The notes below the pieces were generated by a model, which made no database searches, was not told the origin of the DNA, and saw only the letters and a program-made list of their open reading frames with translations. This document shows, piece by piece, positions 21,516-34,829 of a stretch of DNA of 64,000 nucleotides. The position numbers and the translations under genes were made by a program. The stretch comes from Astropecten irregularis (lineage: Eukaryota; Echinodermata; Asteroidea; Paxillosida; Astropectinidae): contig OZ020254.1 of assembly GCA_963971285.1 (NCBI GenBank), forward strand, positions 6,200,001 to 6,264,000. The letters are read 5' to 3'. Positions within the stretch are counted from its first letter, which is position 1. Each line of letters opens with the position of its first letter.

Positions 21516-24155
21516 GATCCGGTACTGCTATCAGTGCTGCAGGCATGGTTATCTGCAACAGGTTTGAAATTATGAAAACACTCTTCACTTTAACTATCCA
21601 CTTTCAGACAACTCACATTGCATCTAGTGTACCTTAGTGTAGGAGTTTACTTTATAATTTGGCACAGCTACAGGGCCACTACATCCAAGGTTGAAGTATT
21701 CTGTTTGAAATACATAATTGATATTAATTATCCAAGATAAATCAGATAAATTACAATTAGTGGTTAATCATATAATTACCCATTGGCGACATTGGTCATT
21801 GGCATTAAATACAAATTCTAATTTACCAATTTCACAGTTGCTTATGTCTTATGAAGTGAAGGAGGAAAGAAGAAGGAACCAGATGAAGGAATGGACAAGT
21901 TAACCTTGCATAAGAGCAAGGATGGGGATGGTCAGAAGATGGACAGAAGAGGAAGGTGGAAATAGTGGCCAATTCGGCTTTCAAGAGTTTTTCCCCAAAC
22001 AATAAGGTTCTTGAAGGTTGAGATTTTATCACAAATGCTTGTGAATGCATGCAATTCTCTGTGATTGGCCAGCTTTTTATACTTTGATCTTTGAAAGAGT
22101 AGGCCTATGCCTGAGTTGAGAAGAGTTTGCACCATGGTGCACCATTGACCCCATTCAATCAATTCAATTGTACAATTGTTAAATCAATTGTAGTTTTTTG
22201 TACAATTGGGGGAGGGGGAAACTTATCTATCCCCAAATGACTAGATAAATCCATTTATTTTGTATTGTCTGATGATGTCCCTTTAATCAATCATTGAACC
22301 AGCATTAGTTTTAAGTTAGTCTGTGTGACAGGATTATCACGTAAAGGATGCAACTGCAAGTAGGGCTAGTACAATAGTCAATACAATTTTTTACAATGTG
22401 ACTAAATCTGGTTAAGTATTAAGTCAAGTATTAAACAGAAACACGAGCAATCCCGGCTAAGCAATCAAGCACACTTACAAAATGTTTGCTTCAAATATCA
22501 GCGCTTTGTCCGTCTCCTCTTTTAAAATTAAACATATTTACTGTCAATTGTCACTAGGCCCTGCATTCAATAACACACTGACTGTACAGAGATCTGTCAA
22601 CACGAATGCAAAAAAAGTATCGTGTTGGACAGTCTTGTTCCCAATACCCCAACGACGCTCTACGTGGGAGGAAGTTAACTTCTGTGGGCATCAGATTAAG
22701 GTGGAATAATTACGCAAGAGGGCGCACTCCGAATTTTAGGCCAAATAATGCGAGGACAAGCTGCGTTAATTACATTGTAAGTGAAATAATTCCTACTATG
22801 AAATCACTAGTCCCACCCAAGGTGCTAATTCTTGTGCTTTTCGCTAATGTATTTCGAATGAACGAGAAAATAAGAATATGCACTGGAAAATTATTTACAA
22901 CGCACGACATTAATTTCTATAGTTATGTTTTGTCTCTATATTATTCAGCATTTAGGCCCCTACATGCACATCATCATATCAAAACAGACATTTTCACAGA
23001 TGTAAAATAATGTAACCTTATACATGTGTAAAGGGTATAAAGATGGTGACAGTAGAAACATAATGTTACAATGTTTCTGCCTGAAATGCTGCTGTTTTTT
23101 ATCTCACGGAGATACTTGCATTTGAACAGAGTTGATTAATACCGTGGACGTTTTTTCACTGTTTTCTCAAAAAGTGGGCACCGTATGGGACTAGGAATTA
23201 CACAGATGACTGTTACTGTATCCTTTTTTGGTATTTTGTCAGAAATATGGAACGAGTTGTGTCGATGAGGTTAAAAATGGTACCACCGTTCAGAAGAATG
23301 TTTTGATTAATTTAAAGAACTGTATTCGAGTCAGTGATGGATGTTCTTATTCTGACGGACTATAGGCCTACTCATTGTGATTAACAGCAGCACATGCGAA
23401 AAGTCAGATATTAAATTTAATTATTACTTGAAATTAAATAATCAGTTATTAGTGATTTGTTTTCGTTGGGAGATGGAATTGTGCAAATCATTTAATACCC
23501 TGAGCACTTCACTAAGTGATTTAGAAAATGTTTTTCAAATTAAAAATTAATTATACAGTTGATTATTCGAGAAACCTGAATAGCAACCTTCAGTAATTTG
23601 GGCTGAACATACGCGAATGTGTACGTGTCATATTCTCAACTTTGCGCGCGATAATTTAACAACTTAAAATGACTAAGCCGGCCCCGGGTTTAACATTAAG
23701 TGTTAGTTTTCCAGGAAACATGGGGCTCTGATCTAGACCGAGGTCAATAATAGGTGAGGCGATAAATGGAACTGCCTGCTCTTTGAAGACGGCCAACAAA
23801 CGTTGTTGATTACGTAAAACTGATCAAGTGTATTATGCCTTAACAATGGACGGGCTCAGCAAGTTGATAGGGTACAATCCTAAACACTATTAAGATCCAT
23901 GCAGTCAGCAATCACAGGATTGCCAACCGTTTATGTAATACTAGGAACAATAAGAAGGCCTGGTCGTTCATTTCTTTTGTTGGGTGCCCTCTGTCGGTCA
24001 ATGAAAGCTGACCTCATTATCTAAGCCAACTAACAGGGGAACAAGCGTTGTCTGCACCACTAAGTACAATTCAATTATTAGTCGAAAGCACAGGAGCTAT
24101 TAACCTGGAACGAGAAATAGGTCCATTTGAAAGGACTGACCGGACTAGTGGCACC
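21516..24155. promoter_or_regulatory. Divergent intergenic region B4GALT7 / Vent-like
   Basis: 2.6 kb separates the two start codons, which point away from each other, so both promoters must lie here unless 5' UTR introns intervene. 22590-22760 is GC-richer (GGAAGTTAACTTC, GAGGGCGCAC). 23030-23242 is an R1 repeat fragment. No TATA box or conserved motif could be tied to either gene. Confidence 0.4.
23030..23242 (+). repeat. Family R1 repeat fragment
   Basis: It contains GGGTATAAAGATGGTGACAG, TGCCTGAAATGCTG, CACTGTTTTCTCAAAAAGTG and ACAGATGACTGTTACTGTAT in the order seen in full R1 copies. The terminal repeats are missing. Confidence 0.6.
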
Positions 24156-26226
24156 ATGACTGATCAGGGGTGTTATGATCACTATGTCCCGGCGTCGATC
24201 AGTCAGAGCCATTCCATACCGACACAGCCTTGTAACTACTTCATGGACCCTGCTACTACCAGCAACAACATTCCGAGTGACTACAGCTCGTCATCAACTC
24301 TAGGGAAGCCGTCGACGTCCACCACCCTGTCCGGCACGACAGTACCAGGCTCGAATCCCGCCCTGTCCGAAGACAACAAGCTGGTGTACCACAGCATGAC
24401 CTGTCCCCAGCTCATGTCCTGGTCGGTTGGCCACCATCCCATCATGGACGCTGCGACGGCCAGGCGCCTCATGACACCACTGCATGTGGTCACCTCGATG
24501 GGCAACGAGCATGTCCCCGTCTATCCTCCGGGAAGCTTCGCGGCGAGCGGCGGGGGACTCCTGAAAATTGCCACCGATGTCCAGCCGGCTGCTGGTGCCA
24601 CAAACCCCGCCGCTAAAAAGCCATCGACATCGGCCGAGTTTCAGCGAGTACAGCACGCTTCACTCCAACAACACCAAACTAATTACTTACCGTACGGAAT
24701 GGTACAGAAACCAAGCTTCTGCCCTACCCTTGCCGTCGCTCCAATTACAAGTGGAGATTTAGGAGTGAGCGGACTGAAAAGTGAGTTTATAATTATTATT
24801 GTAAATCTTCCAGATGTTCATAAATGAACAGAACAGAAAGTCACCAAATGATTGCTTTTTTTTTTACTTGGCAAGACCTATGCTGAATACGTCATATTCT
24901 TCTGTGTGATGATGCCAAGCATGATTTGTCTAAAATCAAATACACAAAATTTCCATCCAATTTTGCAAAAATGAAATGTAGACATTGAATTGTTTTCAGG
25001 ACCAGCTCCAGACGAGCCCGCCCCCAACGTCAAGTGGCCCCATATGAAGAAGAGAAAGCTTCGCACGACTTTCACCAAAGAGCAGACCAACACGATGGAA
25101 AGCTGGTTCCAGCAGAGCATGTACCTGGCCGTCACAACACGCAAACAGTTGGCACAGCAACTTGGGCTTGAAGACGCACAGGTAAAACGCCGGCCTTGCA
25201 TGGGGGGGGGGGGGGGGGGGGGGTAAACAAGGTGACGTCATTATTATTATGAAGGATAATGATTGCTATCTGACGTCATTTTGGTAATCCTCATTTTGAG
25301 AAACGACTGTTGACAAAATCGATTAACGCAAATGGCATAATACAAACAGTATGCTGAGGCAGCACATTGTTACGCATTCACATTGTAATCATTAAGCTCT
25401 TTTCAAACACCGTAGTTGTGTTTCGGTGCAAAAAGGTGAAGAAGTTAATTTCAGTTACAGTTCCCGAAACTTGTATACAAGTTTCCTGATTGACATAAAA
25501 ATGTAATGCACACATGCATCCATTTTAACATTCACGGCTTATACTCTAAGTGTGCTCTTCCATTACACGGAGTCCTAATCACAGGTATTTGTCTACCGAC
25601 GTCGCTATCTTTATACTGTTGATGTATGATGAGTAAAATCTTATTGATTGCACTTGTACATCATTTGAATGAGCTCCTTCTCCATCCATCTAAAGCACTG
25701 TCTGACTACATGTATAGTGTTAAGTGTTGCTGCGTGAATCTTCCTATATAAGTTCACTGTTGTTTTCTTGCTGCAGGTCAAAACCTGGTTTCAAAACCGA
25801 CGAATGCGGTATAAGCGCCAGCACCCGAACGAGCACATCGCACCCACCAGGAACGCACCGCCATCTTGCCGATCCAGCGCCCAGGTTGCCTCCAAGCCCC
25901 TACACTGCCCTCCTGCGCCCGTACAGAACCAGTTCGTCGTGCCCACCCCACCGCCAAGTGTGAACACGCCCCCAGTGGCCCCGCCGAGAAATTCGTCTGC
26001 CTGCGGCGAGCCGTTCCCGGGCATACCGCCGTCGCCGGTCTACAATTTCGGAATGGCGCCCTCTGTGGGTTCCCCGGACAACTGTTGCCCCGGTTTCGGA
26101 GCGCCCGTCTTCCCATCCCTCCCACACCATCCATATCCATCAGCTGGGTTTGGTGTTCATCAGTGGATCTCGGCTAATCTGTTTGGGCCGCAAGGGGGCG
26201 CCCAATTCCCACCTCGCCACATATAA
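24156..26226 (+). CDS. Divergent ANTP-class (Vent-like) homeobox protein
   Basis: A probable DNA-binding transcription factor. Exons 24156-24780, 25000-25181 and 25777-26226 join in frame to 418 aa. The start is the ATG in GGCACCATGACT, a good Kozak context; the frame upstream has no ATG. The N-terminus (1-220) is Ser/Thr/Pro-rich. The homeodomain is residues 226-285: F8, F20, W48, F49, N51 and R53 are present, and recognition helix QVKTWFQNRRMRYKRQ has Thr47. An intron falls exactly between positions 44 and 45. Thr47 and the 44/45 intron are shared with Vent, Bar-type and some other ANTP-class genes. Helix 1 is unusual (M16 instead of L16, then ESWFQQ). The C-terminus (286-418) is proline-rich. 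I lean to Vent-like but cannot exclude an orphan NK-linked class. NK1 lies about 32 kb downstream on the same strand. Confidence 0.85.
25202..25223 (+). repeat. 22-base poly-G run at intron start
   Basis: An uninterrupted G tract begins 20 bp inside intron 2 of the Vent-like gene, next to its 5' splice site (25182). It is followed by a second donor-like GGTAAAC. Confidence 0.9.
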
Positions 26227-27207
26227 ACATGCATTTTGAGTTTTCAACTGTGTGAATATCTGGAGCAAAACATTTCAAGCCGAACATTGTTTTGAACAAT
26301 CAGTCATAACTGGTTCCGATCGAAATTTCACAAAAGAATGAAATCAACGCACAGTTTTTCATCCTTAGCACCGGGAATTTCAAACAGTCTCGATAAAGCC
26401 ATCTCATTCATGATCTCAACGACGTACATGCTTGCATGCGCCAGTTGGCACTGGAGGAAAATCCGACAAATTGTTCTGCTCAAGGATCTACCTTTTCTCT
26501 TTCGTTCAGCAGTAAATAATCATGTATATCTATTTATTATTGTTCTTTCATGAGACAGTTGATGCATGATGAGTTTTCTTAATCTTTGAATGACTTTTTT
26601 TTTCGAAGCAATTTCTTGAATACGATACTGGTTTAAGGTTTGAGTTCATAAAAGTTACACAATACATTTATTGTTTCATTTTTGTCTTCCGTTTTGCTTA
26701 TCAAGAATTATGTATCGGCTGTGTGGTAGTGGCAAGCTTAGTGCTTTACCACTATACATGTACTGAATCCGCATTATTTACCCGCAGTCCTTCCTACGGC
26801 CGGGGCTTGACAAGCCCGGACGTACCGAGGAGAGAACGGGTGGACAACGGCGCCCGACCCAAGCAAGTCACGCTAGAGCGAATTTCATTGCGTCCCGCGC
26901 TTTTCAAAGTTTATGACCTTATACAATGTCCATGAAATTGCATATCTACTCCACTTCATAAAATGTGTACTTTTATTCATTCCGTGGTTAATATAGCAAT
27001 CGCCTAAATACAACTTAGCGATGCAGATAGAAAGCAATGATTTCTTTTGGATATACTGTAGTTGGAGGTCAACCGCATGAAAACAAAATGGAAGAATACA
27101 AAATCTAACCAAACGCAGTCATTACTTTTCCCCAAAGAATTATTCTGCACACAGTTTGTTTATCATAAATAATCTCACTACTTTGTGTGAGTTTTGTTGT
27201 TGCTGTG
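26227..27207. other. 3' flank of the Vent-like gene, no gene seen
   Basis: This presumably contains the 3' UTR. Several ATTTA-like words occur and short frames have no family resemblance. The clear AATAAA words are further on (for example about 27886), so the end of the transcript is unresolved. Confidence 0.4.
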
Positions 27208-27577
27208 CCGACATTAAAGGAAATATCATACATTGGTTTTTGTCAAAGAAATACAGATTCATGGGTAAATATATCAAGGACGATACAGTAACAGTCATCT
27301 GTGAAAATTTCAGTCCCATACGGTACCCGCGTTTTGAGAAAACAGTGAAAAACGGCCACAGTATTTTTTAAGCCTTTTCTCTTTTATTTTTGATCTTTTA
27401 AAAGATCAAAAAGATTTTCGGTCGTTGTCCTAATTTTTGGATAAATACGCCATTTCAGGCGGACAAATTTTAACGGTATATATTTCTACCAACACCATCT
27501 TATACCCTGTAAGTTATATGTAAATCTGTGAACATGTCCGTTTTGGTGTCTTACTAAAGTATGATACTATACCTTTA
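27208..27577 (-). mobile_element. Family R1 MITE, near full length
   Basis: This reverse-orientation copy contains ACATTGGTTTTTGTCAAAGA, ACAGTAACAGTCATCTGTGA, TTTCAGTCCCATACGGTACC, a TTTCAGGCGGA block and ACCCTGTAAGTTATATGTAA. The ends TTAAAGGAAATATCATA and TATGATACTATACCTTTAA form diverged terminal repeats. Confidence 0.7.
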
Positions 27578-28159
27578 AACTCTTATTCAGTTTATTTTTC
27601 GATATTTTTTTACATGGAAATTTCAAACTTCCCTTTTTTGTATTGAATTATTGCCTTGCTTTGTTTGGGTGCGTTTAATGTTATTTCATTTTTTGTTGCT
27701 AGGAAGATCGTTATTAGGATAGCTCTTAATTAACTTACATTGCATGCTTAAAGAAAACAAATACAAACAATGCTTAAATCAGACCCTCTTTTTAATATAC
27801 ATGTGTATTTGTATTTCTTTTCACGTTTGCATAATTTAACGAAATTACTTAGTTCATGGGGTCAGCTGCAGATATAAAGACATTGAATAAAGATTATATA
27901 AATTATGACATAATTTATTCTGGGTCTTTTGTTGTCCTTTGTTTTACATCACACAGTGGAATACTATATGCTCAATTACACAGCTTGCCCAATTTAAACG
28001 AGTGGTAAACATAACGAAGCGTTATTTTTATTGGAAAACAAAAATCGATTAAAAGAAATATAAAAACAAAAATCAGTCAATAATTCAATCAAAACGAAAA
28101 CAAGTAATAAACTGCTGCAAACTGCTCATCAGCCAAAATCACCTGAAATATATCAAATG
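27578..28159. other. AT-rich intergenic, nothing recognised
   Basis: AT-rich DNA without a convincing frame or repeat structure. Confidence 0.5.
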
Positions 28160-28291
28160 CTTAAAGTTAGAAGGGCCCCTTCGCGTTTCGATCCTAGCAG
28201 GATCTTTCTCAAAGGCTTCTCTGTCATTTAGCCTTTGATTGAGAAAGATCCTGCTAGGATCGAAATGCGAAGGGGCCCTTCTAACTTTAAG
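28160..28291. mobile_element. Long near-perfect hairpin, hammerhead-like relative
   Basis: An arm of about 57 bp (28160-28216, starting CTTAAAGTTAGAAGGGCCCC) is inverted at 28231-28291. The arms carry GATCCTGCTAGGATCGAAAC with a GAAGG/CCTT flank, in the same order as the hammerhead-like family (stem I, core, stem II, GAAAC). The first half of the core reads TTGAGAA, so it is mutated. Confidence 0.6.
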
Positions 28292-29400
28292 CGAAACGAA
28301 AACAGTTCTTCAAGAAAAGAAAATGACAGAATTGATATAATATAGAAATAATATCAGGAGGGAAACCTTATTGCAGTTGGATAAATACTGTAAGCAAACT
28401 TATATCGCACTGGTAATTACTTGGCTGCCGATATTGTTGCTTATTTTGGCCAATTAGATTGTAGAGGGATGAAACACCAACGGTGTAATTTATACATGTA
28501 CAGACCTATTCCAATATTTATGTGAGTTCAAACAGAAAACCAAATCATAAAGACATATCGTCAAGATGCATGTAGTATAGTCATAAGCATGTGAAACGCT
28601 ATCTTAATGAGGCAGATTTAGACTAGTCTGATATATTACTGACATCATAAACACGCTACTGCCGAAGATAACATAAATACTAAGGAAGTGATGTGAGTGC
28701 ATTCGATGTAATTGTCAAGGTGTACCAAACCAAATAGGCGAACATTGATCCACAAAGTGGATCCTCATAATGTGTGCGACCGCCAGCTTTCTTCATCTGA
28801 CGTTTGGGGTCATGTTTGGTGTATTTTCGATGATGATCACTCATTCATAACCAAACTGGAGTCACTGGCTTTACTCCTCAAACATAGTCCATCAACTCTG
28901 TCTAAAACCACTCCATTTTAGGAGTCAAATGACTTCGCTGAAGAGTCACCATTACTCCTTCTTAAGAGTCATAATGAGGTCGCCGGTTCGAATCCCGCTC
29001 CAGTTTTCTTTGCTCACTTTTCAATGACTTTAAATCCAGTCAGTTTCCCTTGTGGTTATTTCATGATTATCCGTTCATTTTATAATAGATTCATAAAATG
29101 GAGCCGGAGCCTGAACCTGGCAGAGGTTTGGAAAATAATGCGTATAAAATCATCGTGTTGTGGTCCCTGGCTACAAAAACCATTTTTTTTTTAAATATTG
29201 ATATTTAGTAGGGCCTACTGAACAGATGATGAATAACATTAAGTGACAGCTTCACAAAGCATTCTGTTTGGTATACATTGTACATCTTCCCGTGATAAAA
29301 AAAAACCCGCGTTCCACAAGAATGAATTTTTCTCATCGTGGCAGGTGTGAACAGTAATATATTTATCATCCATATTCACAAAACAATTAGGGTGATTTAT
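28292..29400. other. Intergenic with small repeat fragments
   Basis: No gene is seen. A tRNA-like B box (GCCGGTTCGAATCCC) lies near 28981-28995 and may belong to a SINE. GGAGCCGGAGCCTGAACC at 29100-29117 is a fragment of family R2. Confidence 0.35.
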
Positions 29401-30020
29401 ATGCATTCATTTCAGTCCTGATGTAATGGATCACGCGTGTGGCACCAAGGTTCTACCGTCGCGATGACAGCCGCTCATATCATACCGCAGTTGTGGCGAG
29501 TTTGCCGGCCGATAAAAACTAATAATGTAAGTTTTTATGTAAATCCGTGATTGTGACGAGCTTTGCTTCGCGACTCCGTGAAGGTGAGAGTGTTATAAGG
29601 AACACCGCCGGAAAGGAAACAAAAATTATATGACTGACACAAATGTTGGAATGATTATAGAGGGCATCCTTGTGAATTATGCATCACCAGCACCGTACGG
29701 GGACACACACACACGGGCGAGCGCGGCCCGACTGAAAGCCGATGGCTCCTCCTCGGTCTCAGCACAACGCGGCACGGATATAATTCGGTCTTTGGTGTAT
29801 AGCGACTAATCAGACCTCATTAGCCAGGTCTCAACGGTGCCATTACGGTCCTAATTTGTCCTGATTGGAAATCGCTTATAAACCGTGACCAATAAATTAG
29901 CAGGCTGATTACTCGCCGGGGCAGCCGTGCGGGTTGTGATTAATGAGGAGTGCCTTTGATTTCGGCAATGAGACGGTGATATTATGAGGGGACATTATAC
30001 TGCGAGCTAGCTGCACCCAT
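29400..30020. promoter_or_regulatory. Repeat-poor ATTA-rich island
   Basis: GC-richer, repeat-poor DNA. Between 29800 and 30030 there are at least seven homeodomain core words (CTAATCAG, CATTAGC, CCTAATTTG, AAATTAGC, GATTACTC, GATTAATG, TTTTAATG). This looks like a candidate enhancer between two homeobox genes. It is inferred only; no conservation could be tested. Confidence 0.3.
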
Positions 30021-30734
30021 GCAATTTTAATGACCACGTACCGGTCCTTCCAAGTACAGAGTTATACCGATCGGAAAGGATTGGTAATTTTTTTATATTG
30101 CATATTCATGTTTTTTATTCTCTCTCTGTGTGTGTTATATTTTCGTCCTTCCCCTGAGAATGGTTTATGGATATTAATCGGTACAGATTGTGCATTCATT
30201 GACCTTGCTGTGTACGAACGACTGGAGCGAATGATGCGATAGTTTTGTTAACGTTAATAGGCGACCTCATCACACACCGCATGCATGCTGCAATATACCG
30301 ATCATGGTGCTACACATCTTCCTTCTCACTTTTGACTATAATGCATCTCAAGCAAATTTGCTCCGTCGGCCAAGCGTTGAGACCTAGAACATCGATTGCC
30401 CGTGGTATTATTATACAAGACGCAGCATCGTGCATGCAGATTCTATAATATTCCAAGGTTAAAGCGCGTTTTATCAGATTAAATGATATCTCACGAAAGT
30501 ACAGAACAGAAATCAAACCTGAGTAATAATACAAGCATTAGAAATCCTTTCCCGTTTCTTTCCACATATATTTTAGTGTTTCCTCATAAGAATACCGAAA
30601 ACTGGCAGGCGTTTATCTTTAAAAAAACAAACATGTTTTCATCCATTTTCCAAGTGGAACTTGGAACAAGTAAGAAACCAAATGGGAGACTGACTAGAAT
30701 AATTTGAAGTCATTGAAGAGTGAACAAAGAACAT

Positions 30735-30812
30735 TTGACTGAGCGTCGGATTCGAACCAGCGACCACCGGAACACCGTATTGGCTCTCTTATACCAACTG
30801 GGCTATACCCAA
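30735..30812 (-). repeat. tRNA-derived SINE head
   Basis: On the minus strand, A box TAGCCCAGTTGG (30794-30805) and B box GGTTCGAATCC (30748-30758) flank TTCCGGTGGTCGC. The same arrangement as at 13797-13872 suggests one SINE family. Confidence 0.6.
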
Positions 30813-31589
30813 CCCTACTAGTAAAAAGGTTTATTAAAAAAGAAGAGAAAATTGACGGATTATAGCGCCCTCCGTCAAGCTCTGATAAAGTTCCGTTTGT
30901 TCTCTTTGGTTTCTGCCGCCCCCCCCCCCCCCATGATACTTTCACGAACAAATCGGTAGATTGGGCTTTATAGGTTCATGCAGTCATCAAGTGTTATACT
31001 TTCACCCTTTTTGGTTGCATTAGGTTCCAGCCGGGTGTTAAATAATTGAACTGTGTGAATGGTTCATTCTCATGAGATAGAGTGCCAGACTTGTGGCCTC
31101 AACTATACGCCTACTGATTTGATGGTTTGGACGGGGTGTAATGAAGGTCACATACGGCCTAAGCTAACTAATTAACGGCTGCCAGGGACTTCGCTTTATG
31201 CGTACAGACAAAATAATACCAAGTTCCCCTTGGTATTATAAACTGAAGCATTTTATTTGTCGGCTCTTCAGAAGCCGACATCTGCAAAAGTTTGAAATCT
31301 TTTTTTTATTAACACCACACCAGGTTATGAAGCGTGTTTCCAGTTTGTCATCGAGTAATTATAACAAGACAGAAGAGGTTTTGTAGAAACGGGAAGTTTG
31401 ATATCGCGAGGGAGCAACGGTTAATGCATATGTCAGGTACGCTATGTATAGCTTTAGCCAGGGATTTGGAGAGAATGGGGGTAGTCCCCTTATGCTAGAA
31501 ATGCCCCTCCCCCTTGCAGCGCACCGCAGTCCCCGAGATATAGAAATGCAAAACCCCATCCAATGTTTCCACACAGCGTGAGGTTTGTA

Positions 31590-32560
31590 TCATTTCGGTG
31601 TGTTTTCTCCAGGCGTATACTGGGTTCGGTTTGGGGTCAGGGAACGCTAATGCCGTTCTGAGCCCGGGAACCTACCGTCTAAGCGGGGGACAACTTTAGC
31701 GGAGCGCGACCGCTCCGCTATGGGGTCTTCAAGGCAGCAGACGCCCAGGTTATTTCCATCAAGCCACGGTGAGCGCCAACTTCAAAGGCATTCCTCGCTC
31801 GGTGTGGAAACAATTTAATTTTTCGCTCAATTATCGAAGCGGGTTTCGAGTGTCTCCCGGGGCGCGAGTAATCATTTCCACTTTCCTAAATTGAACCCCT
31901 GATTTAGCCGCAGAAAAAAAAAAATCTCCCCGCTCCACTCTCTTGGCTTGATGAAATCTCTGGAAAGTAATCGTCCCGTTATTCACCAGCAGTAACCCGC
32001 TCGTTTAAAACGCTCGAGACCTCAGCCACATATATACCGGGGTTCAAATTGCTGGATCTTTAATGTGTTTTACGGCAAGGCACCTTGATCAAATATTGGA
32101 CAAATTAAAGAATCGTGCGGTATACGGTGAAAATAAAATACTGAGGGGGAAAAGGAAAAATCGAGAGGAAAAGGTAATCAGCGGACTTTGATACCGGTCG
32201 CGAAGTTTGTCGGCCGTTTCTGTTGTCTGGCTAGCTGCTAGCAATAGACATATTACTTTTCAATTACTCTGATAGAGCCAATATGCGAAAGAGAGCGGGA
32301 ACCAAGTATCGGTGCATCAATACGCCTAATTGAGCGCCGCGGGTCGCACTGCCAGCCCCCGACTGCGATATCACGCGCGTCACAATGGTATCCTAATGGC
32401 CAGCCTAGCGGGCCCTCTACCGTCAGTTGAAAAACAGCCCACGGGAACTGAACGCGCCGACGAAGGAAGAAGGAAAAAAGAAACGGAGAGAAGAGGAATG
32501 AAAAAACAAAATAAAGAAAAAGACACAGTTTCGGTATAGGACACAGCGGGCGGGCTTCCC
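31590..32560. promoter_or_regulatory. GC-richer repeat-poor island
   Basis: Unique-looking sequence with no matching repeat elsewhere in the window and no plausible frame. It has many CpGs (GGAGCGCGACCGCTCCGC palindrome near 31700) and TAAT-type words. It is a candidate conserved non-coding element in the space between the Vent-like gene and NK1. Confidence 0.25.
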
Positions 32561-32998
32561 TTCCAAATATGCCGGGCACTTAACTCTAATACTTAATCCG
32601 AGAGGGGTTAGAGTCAAGCTAAGCTATCCGAACACAGTTGTGCATATGAGAGAAATAAATAAATATAGATCGCAACGTGAGTTGATGCAATAAAATGGAA
32701 CAAACAAGACCCCTGGTAGGATTTGTCAATCGCCAGTATTAACCAGTCCACCTTGTGGTGCACTGGCTGTAGAGGCTCGCCTTGGCTTGTTTATTAACAA
32801 CAAAATATGGATGGTTTGAATTTTCAACTTCCTCTAGACTCCCTCTTCCATCCAGGTACTGATTCAGATTGAATTTGATTGTCTCAAACGACCGTATGCA
32901 GTCAACATTGTCATCGGGATTGTAAAAGGACAGGCACTTCTGAAGTAAAACCACACAGAAATTACGATTTATGTGCCGCCCCATAACGTGCATTCAAT

Positions 32999-33535
<537 letters not shown>

Positions 33536-34340
33536 CTGATCGATATTTGAGTTTGGCTACATGTGCTAAAAGACGAAAAAGTGCCACACTGTACATGCTG
33601 AGCTGTCGACCCTATATACCATGACTGGTAAACTATTTGGTAGTAATATTACTGATTCAAGCGACAATGCTTGCCCTATATATCAAGCATTAAACTTGAG
33701 CAATCAGTCACTCTAGCTGTCCACGCGGGACCCTATAGACCTACGCGAAGGCTATCTCTAATACTACACGCATCATAAGGATAGGTCATTCAACACGATA
33801 TGTAAATCATTCACATGATAAATTTACCAACTTTTTTTTTTCGAGAAGGAGATCGAGATGTTGTAAAAGTGTTTGGAGTGGGCGTTGATAGAAAAACAAG
33901 ACGGCTGGGAAATTGGCGTTACGAGGCACGGTCCAAGGCATTAACATCTTGCAATGAGACGTGGCCAGAGTTTATCGTTTAAGAACCTCCTCGACCACCA
34001 AGAATGATTCCTGGTGGTGAGGTCAGTCAACTTATGATAAATACACAGGGCCTGATCATGCACTCCAAGCTAGGTAGATAGACAGACAAACTAACCAACA
34101 AACACGCAAAATGACAGGCAAAACCTCCTACAACCAACAGAAAAAGAAACATCCCAGAACATATTCAAAGCATGCACCAACAGACACTTAACATATAGAA
34201 CCAACCAACAGACACCACTGCAGGCAAGCAATCGAAAACATACACCATCAACACCCTAATAACCTAGAAAATATTCCCTGAACAAACAAAGTAACTTAAC
34301 AATAACAACAAATTATCACAACAAAGAGACCAAACAATAT
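33536..34340. other. Intergenic, nothing recognised
   Basis: The 3' part (34060-34340) is A/C-rich with CCAACAGACA-type words. No coding or repeat family is assigned. Confidence 0.4.
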
Positions 34341-34640
34341 CATACTTTGGTAATACACCAAAACAGAAATGTTCACAGATTTACCTATAACTTACAGGGT
34401 ATGAAGATGGTGGCGGTAGAAACGTACCGTTAAAATATTTCCGCCTGAAATGCTGTATTTATCCAGAAATTAGTAAAACAACGAGCGAAAATCTTTTTTG
34501 TGACAGTCTTTCACTGTTTTCTCAAAAAGTGGGCACCGTATGGGACTGAAATTTTCACAGATGACTATATCTGTATCTTCCTTGGTAGTTTTGCCCATGA
34601 ATCTGTATTTCCTTGATAAAAACCAAAGTATGATATTACG
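34341..34640 (+). mobile_element. Family R1 MITE
   Basis: ATCATACTTTGGTAATAC at the left is inverted at AACCAAAGTATGATATTA at the right. The interior has the R1 blocks GGGTATGAAGATGGTGGCGG, TTTCCGCCTGAAATGCTGTA, CACTGTTTTCTCAAAAAGTG and GGGACTGAAATTTTCACAGA. Confidence 0.75.
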
Positions 34641-34829
34641 ACTACATGTAATATTTATCATGGATACAAATCATCTTTTAATTAATCTAGCCATCAGTCT
34701 CCTTTGTGGTTGGTTTGAAATTCATATTGATTAAGACAAGTTGTGATAAGAGTATATGCCGTTTCGTGGAATTATAACATTGCTAGAATGTTCCTTGCCT
34801 CTTGAATGCGGTGTAATTATTAACGGTTT

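Noticed and set aside
24048-24155. Longer N-terminus for the Vent-like protein
   Set aside because: It starts with TTG and has no ATG. The ATG at 24156 has a strong Kozak context.
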